A stretch of DNA of 15,885 nucleotides from positions 2,639-18,523 of the forward strand of contig DAAL01000194.1 in the NCBI GenBank assembly GCA_001701065.1, in the 5' to 3' direction. Below are positions 6,332 through 13,938 of the stretch, piece by piece (position 1 is the first letter of the stretch; every line of letters starts with the position of its first letter). The notes beneath the pieces were generated by a model. The model was given only the letters and a program-made list of their open reading frames with translations. It was not told where the DNA came from and searched no databases. The stretch is from Bacteroidales bacterium GP4 (GTDB lineage Bacteria > Bacteroidota > Bacteroidia > Bacteroidales > Muribaculaceae). The position numbers and the translations under genes were made by a program.

Positions 6332-8203
6332 TTATGATTCAAATTCCACCAATGGAGCTTCAGTGCCCACAACTTCGTCGGGCTTCACGAAAATGCGCTT
6401 TATCACAGCGTCATTTTCCGCTTCCACATCATTCTCCATCTTCATTGCTTCGTACACGAGGATGACATCGCCTTTCTTGACCTTGTCGCCGGCTTTAAAG
6501 TTCACGCTTATGATTCGTCCACCCATAGGAGCCGAAAGCACGGGACCGGTGATAGGTTCTTCGGGCTCTTTAGCGGCTTCCTCAGCTTGACGCTTTGCCT
6601 CTGCCTCAGCCTTTTCAGCAGCGTGCTTCTCTTCCCATTCCTCAGCGCGGCGACGCTTCAGGAATGTGTTGGCAACACTCGGGAGCAGTTCAAGCAACAA
6701 GTATTCCTCATCGTTTGACGCGAGTTTCACTCCGTCATATTCAGGAAGCGTAGGATTCTCGGGCTTCTTGTATTTCGACACATCGTAAGCTTTCTCCTCG
6801 GGGCTTCCGGTGAGTTTCTCACGGAAAGCGGGATCCACAGCCACCGGAGTGTGACCGTACTCACCCTTCACGAGCGAGATAAACTGGTTGGAAGGATTGG
6901 AATAGTCAGGATTTCCCTTCTTGCGGTCAAGAGCCACGCTCACAGCCTGGCTTCCCACAATCTGGCTGGTAGGAGTCACCAAAGGCACAAGACCTGCGTC
7001 ACGGCGCACCTTCGGAATAAGGCGCATGGCATCGTCGAGCACATCCTCAGCCTGAAGAGCCTTCAACTGCGCAACCATGTTGGAGTACATTCCGCCCGGC
7101 ACCTCAGCTTCTTTTACGAGCAAGTTGGGTTTCGGGAATCCAAAATAATCCTCGATGGCATGACATGCGTCAAGAAGTGCTTCCTCATTGCCAGCCTTGG
7201 CTTCGGCGATAGCTTTGTCAAACAGAGCATCGATTTCAGCGGGAAGAGTGTCCTTCAACGGGTCAAATGCTTTCGGGAACTTATCCTTGTTGAGGTCAAA
7301 TGCCGCAAGCTCCTTGCGCACATTGTAAAGTTCCTTGCGGATATTGCCCACTGCTTCCATGTTCACTTCCACTTCTATTCCAAGTTTCTGAGCAAACACG
7401 TAGATGAGTTCAAGAGCCGGAGCGGCTGAACCGCCGCCGAACCACCATATGTTAGTGTCAAGGATGTCTACTCCATGAATCATAGCCACGAGCGACGATG
7501 CGAGTCCATAGCCGGGGGTACAGTGAGTGTGGAAATCCACGGGCACTGACAGAGCCTGCTTAAGTTTAGGCATTATCGAGGCTATACGTGCGGGGTTGAC
7601 AAGACCCGCCATGTCCTTAAGTGTTATGATTTTGGCACCGTAAGCTTCCATGGCTTTGGCTTTTTCCACGAAATACTCGTCGGTGAATATTTTTTCGGGC
7701 TTCTTTGCAAAGAGTTTGCTGAAAAAACCTTTGGGAGCCTCTTCCTTCGGATCGACGGTGTAGCACACAGCTCCGTCAGGAATTCCCCCAAGATCATTAA
7801 TCATGCGGATGGACTCCTTGACATTGTCAAGGTCGTTGAGTGCGTCAAATATACGCATCACGTTCAATCCGTTTCTTATAGCTTCAGCATAAAAGCCTTC
7901 CAATACAGTATCAGGATAAGGCACATAACCAAACAAGTTTCTGCCACGAGATAGCGCTGACAACAATGAATGACCTTTCATAGCCTTGCTTGCCTTACGA
8001 AGGCGTTCCCAAGGCGACTCGTCAAGATAGCGCATTACAGAATCGGGCACTGCTCCACCCCAAACTTCCATAATATAAAAATCAGCATTCTCATACAAAG
8101 GAAGCAGACGGTCAATAGCTGACTGGGGCATGCGGGTGGCGAACAATGACTGCTGACCATCACGCATAGTCAAATCCCTAATCTTCAATTTCTTTTTTTC
8201 CAT
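6332..8203 (-). CDS. oadA: Biotin-containing carboxyltransferase (oxaloacetate decarboxylase alpha / pyruvate carboxylase subunit B type)
   Basis: 623 aa. Residues 1 to about 300 form the carboxyltransferase TIM barrel: MRDGQQS with metal-ligand D15, LKDMAGL with the presumed carbamylated lysine K196, and metal ligands H225 and H227 in FHTHCTPGYG. A helical conserved carboxylase region follows (PGGMYSNM at 369-376, to about 480). Next come a charged Ala/Glu-rich linker (about 520-550) and a C-terminal biotinyl domain with the acceptor lysine K588 in EAMKM. The enzyme moves CO2 between oxaloacetate/pyruvate and biotin. In Bacteroidales it would connect PEP/pyruvate to the succinate-propionate pathway. 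It stands alone: no oadB/oadG or biotin carboxylase is adjacent, so partners must lie elsewhere. Oddities are an insert (FFSKLFAKKPEKIF, about 160-173) and a divergent substrate loop, DTNIWWFGGGSAAPALE, where relatives have TSQP- or GHxxTE-like motifs. Naming between OadA and PycB is therefore uncertain. Confidence 0.82.
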   Translation of the reverse strand: MEKKKLKIRDLTMRDGQQSLFATRMPQSAIDRLLPLYENADFYIMEVWGGAVPDSVMRYLDESPWERLRKASKAMKGHSLLSALSRGRNLFGYVPYPDTVLEGFYAEAIRNGLNVMRIFDALNDLDNVKESIRMINDLGGIPDGAVCYTVDPKEEAPKGFFSKLFAKKPEKIFTDEYFVEKAKAMEAYGAKIITLKDMAGLVNPARIASIMPKLKQALSVPVDFHTHCTPGYGLASSLVAMIHGVDILDTNIWWFGGGSAAPALELIYVFAQKLGIEVEVNMEAVGNIRKELYNVRKELAAFDLNKDKFPKAFDPLKDTLPAEIDALFDKAIAEAKAGNEEALLDACHAIEDYFGFPKPNLLVKEAEVPGGMYSNMVAQLKALQAEDVLDDAMRLIPKVRRDAGLVPLVTPTSQIVGSQAVSVALDRKKGNPDYSNPSNQFISLVKGEYGHTPVAVDPAFREKLTGSPEEKAYDVSKYKKPENPTLPEYDGVKLASNDEEYLLLELLPSVANTFLKRRRAEEWEEKHAAEKAEAEAKRQAEEAAKEPEEPITGPVLSAPMGGRIISVNFKAGDKVKKGDVILVYEAMKMENDVEAENDAVIKRIFVKPDEVVGTEAPLVEFES

Positions 8204-8239
8204 ACGTCAAAATTATATGTTGAACTGATAATTTCACCA

Positions 8240-8270
8240 CAAAGTTAGATATATACTTTTATATAAAAAA
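8240..8270 (-). promoter_or_regulatory. Candidate promoter for the carboxyltransferase gene
   Basis: Minus-strand TAACTTTG (8247-8240) fits TAnnTTTG, 36 bases upstream of the ATG. Nineteen bases further upstream the sequence is TTTT rather than TTTG; this run is also the U-tract of the upstream PBP1A terminator. Confidence 0.45.
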
Positions 8271-8298
8271 GCGATTACGGAAAAAATTCCGTAATCGC
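8271..8298 (-). terminator. Intrinsic terminator of the PBP1A gene
   Basis: Perfect 12-bp inverted repeat (8271-8282 with 8287-8298) with a 4-base loop. On the minus strand it lies 8 bases after the PBP1A stop and is followed by TTTTTTATAT, a canonical intrinsic terminator that separates PBP1A from the carboxyltransferase gene. Confidence 0.88.
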
Positions 8299-8306
8299 CA
8301 TGTTTT

Positions 8307-10688
8307 CTAATCAAATACTCCCTCTATGCTCTCCTCGGCTGTCGACGATTCGTCCACATATTCTCCATAATATTCTTTATGGCAGAGGTCTATATCGGCA
8401 GGGAAGTCAAATCGCGCGTCCTGCTTATAGTGAAGCGACGGGTCATCGTACACTTTCCTCATGTAAAGACCGTAGATAGGAAGAGCCATCGAGGCTCCCT
8501 GACCCATAGCCATGCCATTGAAGTGGATGTAGCGTTCTTCGCCGCCTACCCACACACCCGACACAAGCTGCGGAGTGAAGCCCATGAACCAACCGTCGGA
8601 GTTGGAGTTGGTGGTTCCGGTCTTTCCGCCCATTTGCGCGGTTATATTATAAGGTGCGCGGCGCAACCGGTTACCCGTTCCACTGTCCACGACATTCAGC
8701 AGTATCGACAATATTTTATAGTATGCTTCGGTGCTAATTACCTCAGTGTGCACCGGATTGAATTCCGATATTATATTTCCGTTGTTGTCGGCTATGGCTG
8801 TCACATACAGCGGATCCACTCGCATTCCATTGTTGGCAAACGCCGAATATGCCGTCACCATCTCCTTCACCGACACATCGCACGGTCCGAGACACAGCGC
8901 TATGACCGGGTCAAGATGGTTGGTGATGCCGAAGTTGTGCATATTCCTTACCAGCGTGGCAGGCGATAGCTGGCTCATCAGCTGAGCCGAAATCCAGTTA
9001 TTGGAGTTAGTGAGCGCCCAACGTATGTCGACCATTTCCCCTACTCTCGCGCTGCCGGCGTTACGAGGCGACCAAGGACGGCCCAACTCATCATAAATCG
9101 TGGGCTGCACATTAAGGAACTGGTCGCAAGGCGTATAGCCCTCCTCCATTGCATAGGTGTAAAGGAACGGCTTGATAGTCGACCCTATCTGACGGCGACC
9201 GGTCGCCACCATGTCATACTGGAAGAAAGCGAAGTTAGGACCGCCCACATATGCCTTCACATGACCGGTGACCGGCTCCATCGACATGAATCCCGCACGG
9301 AGAAAATGCTTGCTGTAAAGGATGGAGTCAAGCGGTGTCATTATTGTGTCCACAGGTCCTTGGTAGGAGAACACTTTCATCTCCACGGGGGTGTGGAATG
9401 CACGGTCTATCTCCGACTCGCTGTAACCTGCGTTTTTCATCGCGTAATAGCGGTCGCTCTGCTTCATCGCCTTGCTTATCAATCCGTTGAGTTGCGATGA
9501 CGACAGTTCTTCCCTGTTGGTGGTATAAGGCGCGCCTTTCACTCCTCGCTTTTCACGGAAGAAGCTTGGCTGCAGAGTTTTACCCAAATGATCCCTCACC
9601 GCTTCCTCAGCGTAACGCTGCATCCTTGAATCGATGGTGGAATATATCTTCAATCCGTCAGTGTAAATATCGTATTTTGTTCCATCAGGTTTGGGGTTCT
9701 TCTCTATCCACCCGAACAGAGGATTGGTTTCCCATGCTATGGAATCGTCCACAAACTTCTGGGCTTCCCAGCCGCGGTAATTCTTTCTTACCGGTTTCTT
9801 TGCCCTCAGAATGCGCCTCAACTCCTCGCGGAAATAGGGAGCAAGCCCTTCCTTGTGGTCCACACGGTGAAAATCGAGTTCCACGGGAAGCGCTTTGAGC
9901 GAATCAGCTTCCTCCTTGGTGAGCATGTCATTTTTATACATCTGGTCGAGCACCGTATTACGGCGTTCCTTGGTCCGCTCCGGATGACGTACCGGATTAT
10001 AATACGAAGGATTTTTTACCATTCCCACAAGAAGCGCAGCCTCCTGAATGTTCAGGTCCTGAGGCTCTTTTCCGAAGTAAACGTAGGCAGCCGACTTTAT
10101 TCCCACAGCATTGTATAGGAAGTCAAACTGGTTAAGGTACATTTTTATAATCTCGTCCTTGGAATAGAACCTTTCGAGCTTCACGGCTATCATCCATTCT
10201 ATAGGTTTTTGAAGCGCACGGTCCAAAAGTCCGCTCGATGCCGGCGAATAAAGCTGCTTGGCAAGCTGCTGGGTTATTGTACTTCCGCCACCCGCATTCT
10301 TCTGGTTGAGAAGCAAGGTTTTCACCGCCACACGACCCAGTGCTTTCAGGTCGATTCCAGAGTGTTCCTCAAAGCGTGAATCCTCCGTTGCGATGAGCGC
10401 GTCTATCACATTCTGCGAGATGTCGTCAAGCTCCACATACACTCGGTTGCCGGTATTGCTGAAGTAGCGGCCAAGCTCCACGCCGTCAGCCGAATAAACC
10501 ACTGACGCAAAACGGTCCTTGGGATTCTTCAACTCCTCGATGGGAGGCATATAGCCGATGACTCCGTTGTACACGAGGAAAAAGAAAACGAACACCGCAC
10601 CTACTGCGGCGACGAAAAACGCCCACATAAGTGCTATGAGCAATCTGCGTCGTTTTGTCTTAGTGTCAGAAATCGGATTTTCTTCCAT
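8307..10688 (-). CDS. Class A penicillin-binding protein 1A (peptidoglycan glycosyltransferase/transpeptidase)
   Basis: 793 aa bifunctional murein synthase. A short basic cytoplasmic tail (TKRRR) precedes one membrane anchor (about 16-40). The GT51 domain follows, with EDSRFEEHSG (catalytic E102), GGGSTITQQLAKQLY (133-147) and KDEIIKMYLNQ (second glutamate E179). The transpeptidase domain carries the acylated serine in STIK (S503-K506), the SxN motif S562-N563-N564 and KTGTT (689-693). It polymerises lipid II and cross-links the glycan strands in the periplasm, and would be a beta-lactam target. The protein ends in an acidic tail (DESSTAEESIEGVFD). It is monocistronic with its own terminator and is divergent from the exopolysaccharide operon across 280 bp. 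A linked role with the SPOR-bearing adaptor next door is only inference. Confidence 0.95.
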   Translation of the reverse strand: MEENPISDTKTKRRRLLIALMWAFFVAAVGAVFVFFFLVYNGVIGYMPPIEELKNPKDRFASVVYSADGVELGRYFSNTGNRVYVELDDISQNVIDALIATEDSRFEEHSGIDLKALGRVAVKTLLLNQKNAGGGSTITQQLAKQLYSPASSGLLDRALQKPIEWMIAVKLERFYSKDEIIKMYLNQFDFLYNAVGIKSAAYVYFGKEPQDLNIQEAALLVGMVKNPSYYNPVRHPERTKERRNTVLDQMYKNDMLTKEEADSLKALPVELDFHRVDHKEGLAPYFREELRRILRAKKPVRKNYRGWEAQKFVDDSIAWETNPLFGWIEKNPKPDGTKYDIYTDGLKIYSTIDSRMQRYAEEAVRDHLGKTLQPSFFREKRGVKGAPYTTNREELSSSQLNGLISKAMKQSDRYYAMKNAGYSESEIDRAFHTPVEMKVFSYQGPVDTIMTPLDSILYSKHFLRAGFMSMEPVTGHVKAYVGGPNFAFFQYDMVATGRRQIGSTIKPFLYTYAMEEGYTPCDQFLNVQPTIYDELGRPWSPRNAGSARVGEMVDIRWALTNSNNWISAQLMSQLSPATLVRNMHNFGITNHLDPVIALCLGPCDVSVKEMVTAYSAFANNGMRVDPLYVTAIADNNGNIISEFNPVHTEVISTEAYYKILSILLNVVDSGTGNRLRRAPYNITAQMGGKTGTTNSNSDGWFMGFTPQLVSGVWVGGEERYIHFNGMAMGQGASMALPIYGLYMRKVYDDPSLHYKQDARFDFPADIDLCHKEYYGEYVDESSTAEESIEGVFD

Positions 10689-10742
10689 TTATATTAAATA
10701 ATTGGTTTTGCGCAGAAACAACTGCACACCACGTTCAACTTA

Positions 10743-10750
10743 CAAAGTTA
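10743..10750 (-). promoter_or_regulatory. Candidate -7 element for PBP1A
   Basis: Minus-strand TAACTTTG fits TAnnTTTG, 54 bases upstream of the PBP1A ATG. No TTTG at the 19-base position, so support is partial. Confidence 0.4.
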
Positions 10751-10853
10751 CTATTTTATCTTTAAGCTAAGGCTATCAAGGCTATTAAAAAATCGAAATT
10801 AGGCATCACAAATGACCCATATTATCTAAATACTGCACTTTTAGACCCGTTTT

Positions 10854-10885
10854 ATTGATTTTCTCAGCTAAAATTCCTACCTTTG
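10854..10885 (+). promoter_or_regulatory. Candidate promoter of the exopolysaccharide operon
   Basis: TACCTTTG (10878-10885) fits the -7 consensus TAnnTTTG. ATTG at 10854-10857 is a one-mismatch -33 element with a 20-base spacer. It predicts a leader of about 75 bases that contains the repeat/hairpin at 10928-10945. Confidence 0.5.
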
Positions 10886-10927
10886 TTAGATTATATAATG
10901 TAACTAAACTCCTTGAATAGCTACAGT

Positions 10928-10945
10928 CCGGGGATTCCCGGGGAT
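10928..10945 (+). repeat. Tandem CCGGGGAT repeat and small hairpin in the operon leader
   Basis: CCGGGGAT occurs at 10928-10935 and again at 10938-10945, ten bases apart (one helical turn). The same bases can form a 5-bp stem CCGGG/CCCGG (10928-10932 with 10937-10941) with loop GATT. It is a G+C-rich island in an A+T-rich leader, so it could be a regulator site or an RNA hairpin; neither is proven. Confidence 0.35.
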
Positions 10946-10968
10946 GAGAGTTAACTTTAAAGACCGAA

Positions 10969-12330
10969 ATGAGAAGTTTTGCTATAATAATTTTATTACT
11001 TGCAGGCTTGAGTGCAAATGCGCAGATTCAGCAGGGGATGGACATCCTCAGCCGCTTCGACGCAAGATTCAACGCGCTCGACACTCTCATTTTTCATTCC
11101 GCCGGCGACAACCATGTGAATGCAATGCCGCTTAAAGAAAAAATGGCGGAGACTGTGGACCGCTCGGCGTTGAACGACGCTATCGACATGCGCATGGATG
11201 CCGAAATAGGAGAAATCAAGAACGAAACGGGACTGAAACTCACCGGTCAGGTCTATTACCGCATGGACGGCGACCTGGGGCTTGACGAAGGCGACGACGC
11301 TATTTCACGTTACAACGGCAAGATACAAGCCGAGATGAGATGGTACCCATTCCAGAGCGCGCTTTTCAAGAGAAAAGGCAGGATGGAGGAAGTGAGGATA
11401 CAAGGCGAAATAGACAAACTCGCTTACGACAAAGAGGACTTGGGAATGCTCATCGCCCTGCAGAAAGAAGCTTTCCGCCAGTACAGCGACAGCGTTCTTG
11501 CAGGGTATCTTATTCAGCGCATACGCAATCTTCACCTCCTGTCCGAAGCTTACAACTACCTGCTCAAAAACGAAAACATCAGCAGCGATGACCTTCTCCA
11601 GATAGTAAACGAAAAAGCTGAGGCTGAAAGGCAACTCGCAGCCATTCCGGGAAAGCACACCGCCGCCATCGACTTATCGGCTCCCAGCGGATACATAATC
11701 CAGGTGGACACGGCACAATTTCTGGAATACGTGGCGAAAACACAAGCCGACCTCTATTCCATGCAGCTTCACATGCAGCTAATGGATCAGCGCGAGAAAA
11801 ACACAAGCTACTGGACTGAGGTGAACGCGGCTCCATTCGTGAGATACTCTTACTACACCCGCAATTACGCCAAAAATTCATCCAACGTTGATGCCGGAGT
11901 GGTGTTCACGATTCCCATATCTTTCGAATTCTGGAAGAAAAAAGCCTCTTACCGTGCGCAACGCAACATTCTGGAGCAGGAAGAGGTTCATTTCAAGAAA
12001 AGGTTATTTGAGGAAATATACGCAATATTACTTGACATCGAACGTTATAATAAAGCGTCGATTGGAGAATATCAACGTATGCAAGAGCTTAAACAATACC
12101 TTACCTTAAGGAAAGAAGCTTATGACAACAGAGTGGGTGAATACAACCGGCTTGCTCGAATAAAGGAATACAACGCCTACATTCTGTGTTGTGAAAAATT
12201 CATAGAATTTCAGTACAGGACCGAGATTAGCATCGCTGAACTGCAACGCTACCTCACCTCCACTTCTATTCTTGATTTTTGCAGAGAGATTCCGTTGAGT
12301 GATGCCAAGAAACACCTATTCCTAAATTAA
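10969..12330 (+). CDS. TolC-like outer-membrane efflux/secretion channel protein
   Basis: 453 aa. A clear Sec signal peptide (MRSFAIIILLLAGLSANA, cleavage after A18) precedes a TolC-family layout: long amphipathic helices (about 135-225 and 325-430) alternating with beta-strand pairs rich in aromatic residues (about 88-126 and 284-320; VNAAPFVRYSYYTRNY and DAGVVFTIPISFEF). The VFTIPISF-type strand followed by a basic turn and long helix is typical of the second TolC repeat. It probably trimerises into an outer-membrane barrel plus periplasmic tunnel. It is the first gene of the plus-strand operon, 11 bases before the HlyD-like gene, so it would be the exit duct for the polymer made by the downstream glycosyltransferase. 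Overall similarity to drug-efflux TolC is low, so it is a divergent member; the family assignment rests on architecture, not on a diagnostic motif. Two adjacent cysteines (C407, C408) near the C-terminus are unusual. Confidence 0.75.
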   Translation: MRSFAIIILLLAGLSANAQIQQGMDILSRFDARFNALDTLIFHSAGDNHVNAMPLKEKMAETVDRSALNDAIDMRMDAEIGEIKNETGLKLTGQVYYRMDGDLGLDEGDDAISRYNGKIQAEMRWYPFQSALFKRKGRMEEVRIQGEIDKLAYDKEDLGMLIALQKEAFRQYSDSVLAGYLIQRIRNLHLLSEAYNYLLKNENISSDDLLQIVNEKAEAERQLAAIPGKHTAAIDLSAPSGYIIQVDTAQFLEYVAKTQADLYSMQLHMQLMDQREKNTSYWTEVNAAPFVRYSYYTRNYAKNSSNVDAGVVFTIPISFEFWKKKASYRAQRNILEQEEVHFKKRLFEEIYAILLDIERYNKASIGEYQRMQELKQYLTLRKEAYDNRVGEYNRLARIKEYNAYILCCEKFIEFQYRTEISIAELQRYLTSTSILDFCREIPLSDAKKHLFLN

Positions 12331-12341
12331 TTTGAACAGAG

Positions 12342-13931
12342 ATGCGCAATTTTACATATAGGTCAGAAGAAGAAAAAGAGAACATTGAAGAGATTCTCCG
12401 GCAACGAAAGAAGAAGCTCAACAGGCAGCAGCTTATCGCCGGTGCTATCTTAGGTGTTATTCTTGTAATATTAGGTCTTTACATGGCTCGTCAAGTTTAT
12501 TACACCGAATTTGACGGTTTTATTCATGTCGATGCCAATCAGGTTAGAACCCCTTTTGACATATTCCTTGACAGCATATATGTGGAGACCGGCGACGTTA
12601 TCGTGCCGGGCGACACACTCTACTCTTACTACAGCATGGACCTGATGGTACGACATGCCGACATCACATCCGAACCTGACATATTTGCGCGGTACCGCGA
12701 CCTAACGTTAAGGTACAATTCCATCTTGCAGGAGATTGAAGTGCTAAAAGTGAGGATATCGGAGCTCCGAAAGCAGATTTCGATGGAGAGCCACAACATC
12801 CAGTTTGGTCTCAGCAGCAACTCCCACAAGATGGATTTGGAAAGAATGCTGTCCGAATCACTGGCTCAACTGAAGGCTCTGCAGAATGAACTTGCCATGG
12901 TGGGCGGAATGAGAGGTTCACTCTCCCCTGCCGTGAGAAAACAGGCTCACACATCAGGCTACGACCACGAGCAGCAAATCTACGATGACATCCGCTCGAA
13001 GTCGCTCCGTGAGACTATGAGGTACCGCCTTGCCACCGACTCGGCGATAGTTGTAAATATAGTTGCGCCTGACCGAATGGTGTTTTTCCAGAAGGAATCC
13101 ATCATGACGCTGCAGCACCTCAAACTGATGGACAACAACCTGCATGTGATTGCCTATATCCCGGTTGACAAAATCAACAACATAACCTACAACTCCAATG
13201 CGGAAGTTGTCGTAAACGAGAATCTGTCGTTCAGCGCCCATGTGTCAGTGATAGGTATGCGCACCGAGGTAATTCCCGAAAATCTGCGCAGCTACTTCAC
13301 TAAAAAGAATACCGCGCTGATAGCGAACCTCGATATAGACTACGACCAGACTATTCCATTCTGGAGCGTAGCCCCCGGACTTCCTGTTGTGGTCCGGATC
13401 AAGAACATCGAAACCTGGCGCAACGATGCTAAGAGCAACTACATATGGGTGACCACAGGCGAAGGAGTCAACCACAAGTCGCTTGAACTCTTCATGCGCC
13501 GCAAACGCCATCACAGCGTTCTGGAAAGAGAGGTTGATGCCCCGTTCGAGGTATACAACACTACCAAGGATTCTACTGAGGTCAGCCGACCTGATTCCGT
13601 AGAACCGCAGCAGCAGGAACCTGATGTCAGCACTCAGGAGCCACAGCCCAAAAGGTCTTCCATCGAAACAAAAGGAAGGACCACTAAGGATGATTATGCA
13701 TTTGACATCATAATCAATGTGTTCGCTCGCGAAGAGAATGCCGACAAAAGAATAAAAGCATTAAAATCCATGGGCTACAAGGATGCGTCCAAGATTTTCC
13801 GCAGCGAAAAGTGGTATGTGTCCATTGACCGGTTTGCGACTCGTTCCGAGGCTGAGGCAGCCAACGAAAAGCTGCAGGCGCAATCACGGGAGTTTAGAGA
13901 ATCATGGATATTAGATTCACGTAAACCATAA
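12342..13931 (+). CDS. HlyD-family membrane-fusion (adaptor) protein with C-terminal SPOR domain
   Basis: 529 aa. A charged cytoplasmic N-terminus (1-28; KENIEEILRQRKKK) leads into one membrane helix (about 30-48). A half biotinyl-lipoyl module follows (55-100; FDGFIHVDANQVRTPFDIFLDSIYVETGDVIVPGDTLY), then a coiled-coil hairpin (about 115-190). The second lipoyl half and beta-barrel region (232-355; LATDSAIVVNIVAP, NLHVIAYIPVDKINNI) resembles the Alg44/HlyD family. A Pro/Gln/Glu-rich linker (about 400-448) joins this to a SPOR-like domain (about 453-525; YAFDIIINVFAREENADKRIKALKSMGY, KWYVSIDRFATRSEAEAANEKLQ). SPOR domains bind denuded peptidoglycan, often at the septum, so the exporter may be tethered to the cell wall. 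It sits between the TolC-like gene (11 bases) and the zinc-ribbon gene (7 bases), fixing a tripartite export role. The HlyD call is firm; the SPOR call is good but made by eye. Confidence 0.82.
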   Translation: MRNFTYRSEEEKENIEEILRQRKKKLNRQQLIAGAILGVILVILGLYMARQVYYTEFDGFIHVDANQVRTPFDIFLDSIYVETGDVIVPGDTLYSYYSMDLMVRHADITSEPDIFARYRDLTLRYNSILQEIEVLKVRISELRKQISMESHNIQFGLSSNSHKMDLERMLSESLAQLKALQNELAMVGGMRGSLSPAVRKQAHTSGYDHEQQIYDDIRSKSLRETMRYRLATDSAIVVNIVAPDRMVFFQKESIMTLQHLKLMDNNLHVIAYIPVDKINNITYNSNAEVVVNENLSFSAHVSVIGMRTEVIPENLRSYFTKKNTALIANLDIDYDQTIPFWSVAPGLPVVVRIKNIETWRNDAKSNYIWVTTGEGVNHKSLELFMRRKRHHSVLEREVDAPFEVYNTTKDSTEVSRPDSVEPQQQEPDVSTQEPQPKRSSIETKGRTTKDDYAFDIIINVFAREENADKRIKALKSMGYKDASKIFRSEKWYVSIDRFATRSEAEAANEKLQAQSREFRESWILDSRKP

Positions 13932-13938
13932 GAAACTG

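Noticed and set aside
6851..7429. 192-codon plus-strand open frame
   Set aside because: Entirely antisense to the carboxyltransferase gene, whose minus-strand product has clear family motifs across the same bases. The plus-strand translation shows no recognisable domain.
8379..8969. 196-codon plus-strand open frame
   Set aside because: Antisense to the PBP1A transpeptidase region; low-complexity His/Arg/Ser-rich translation typical of a shadow frame.
10944..11135. 63-codon frame starting in the operon leader
   Set aside because: It overlaps the signal peptide and first strand of the TolC-like gene in another frame. The in-frame ATG at 10969 gives an obvious signal peptide and a full-length product.
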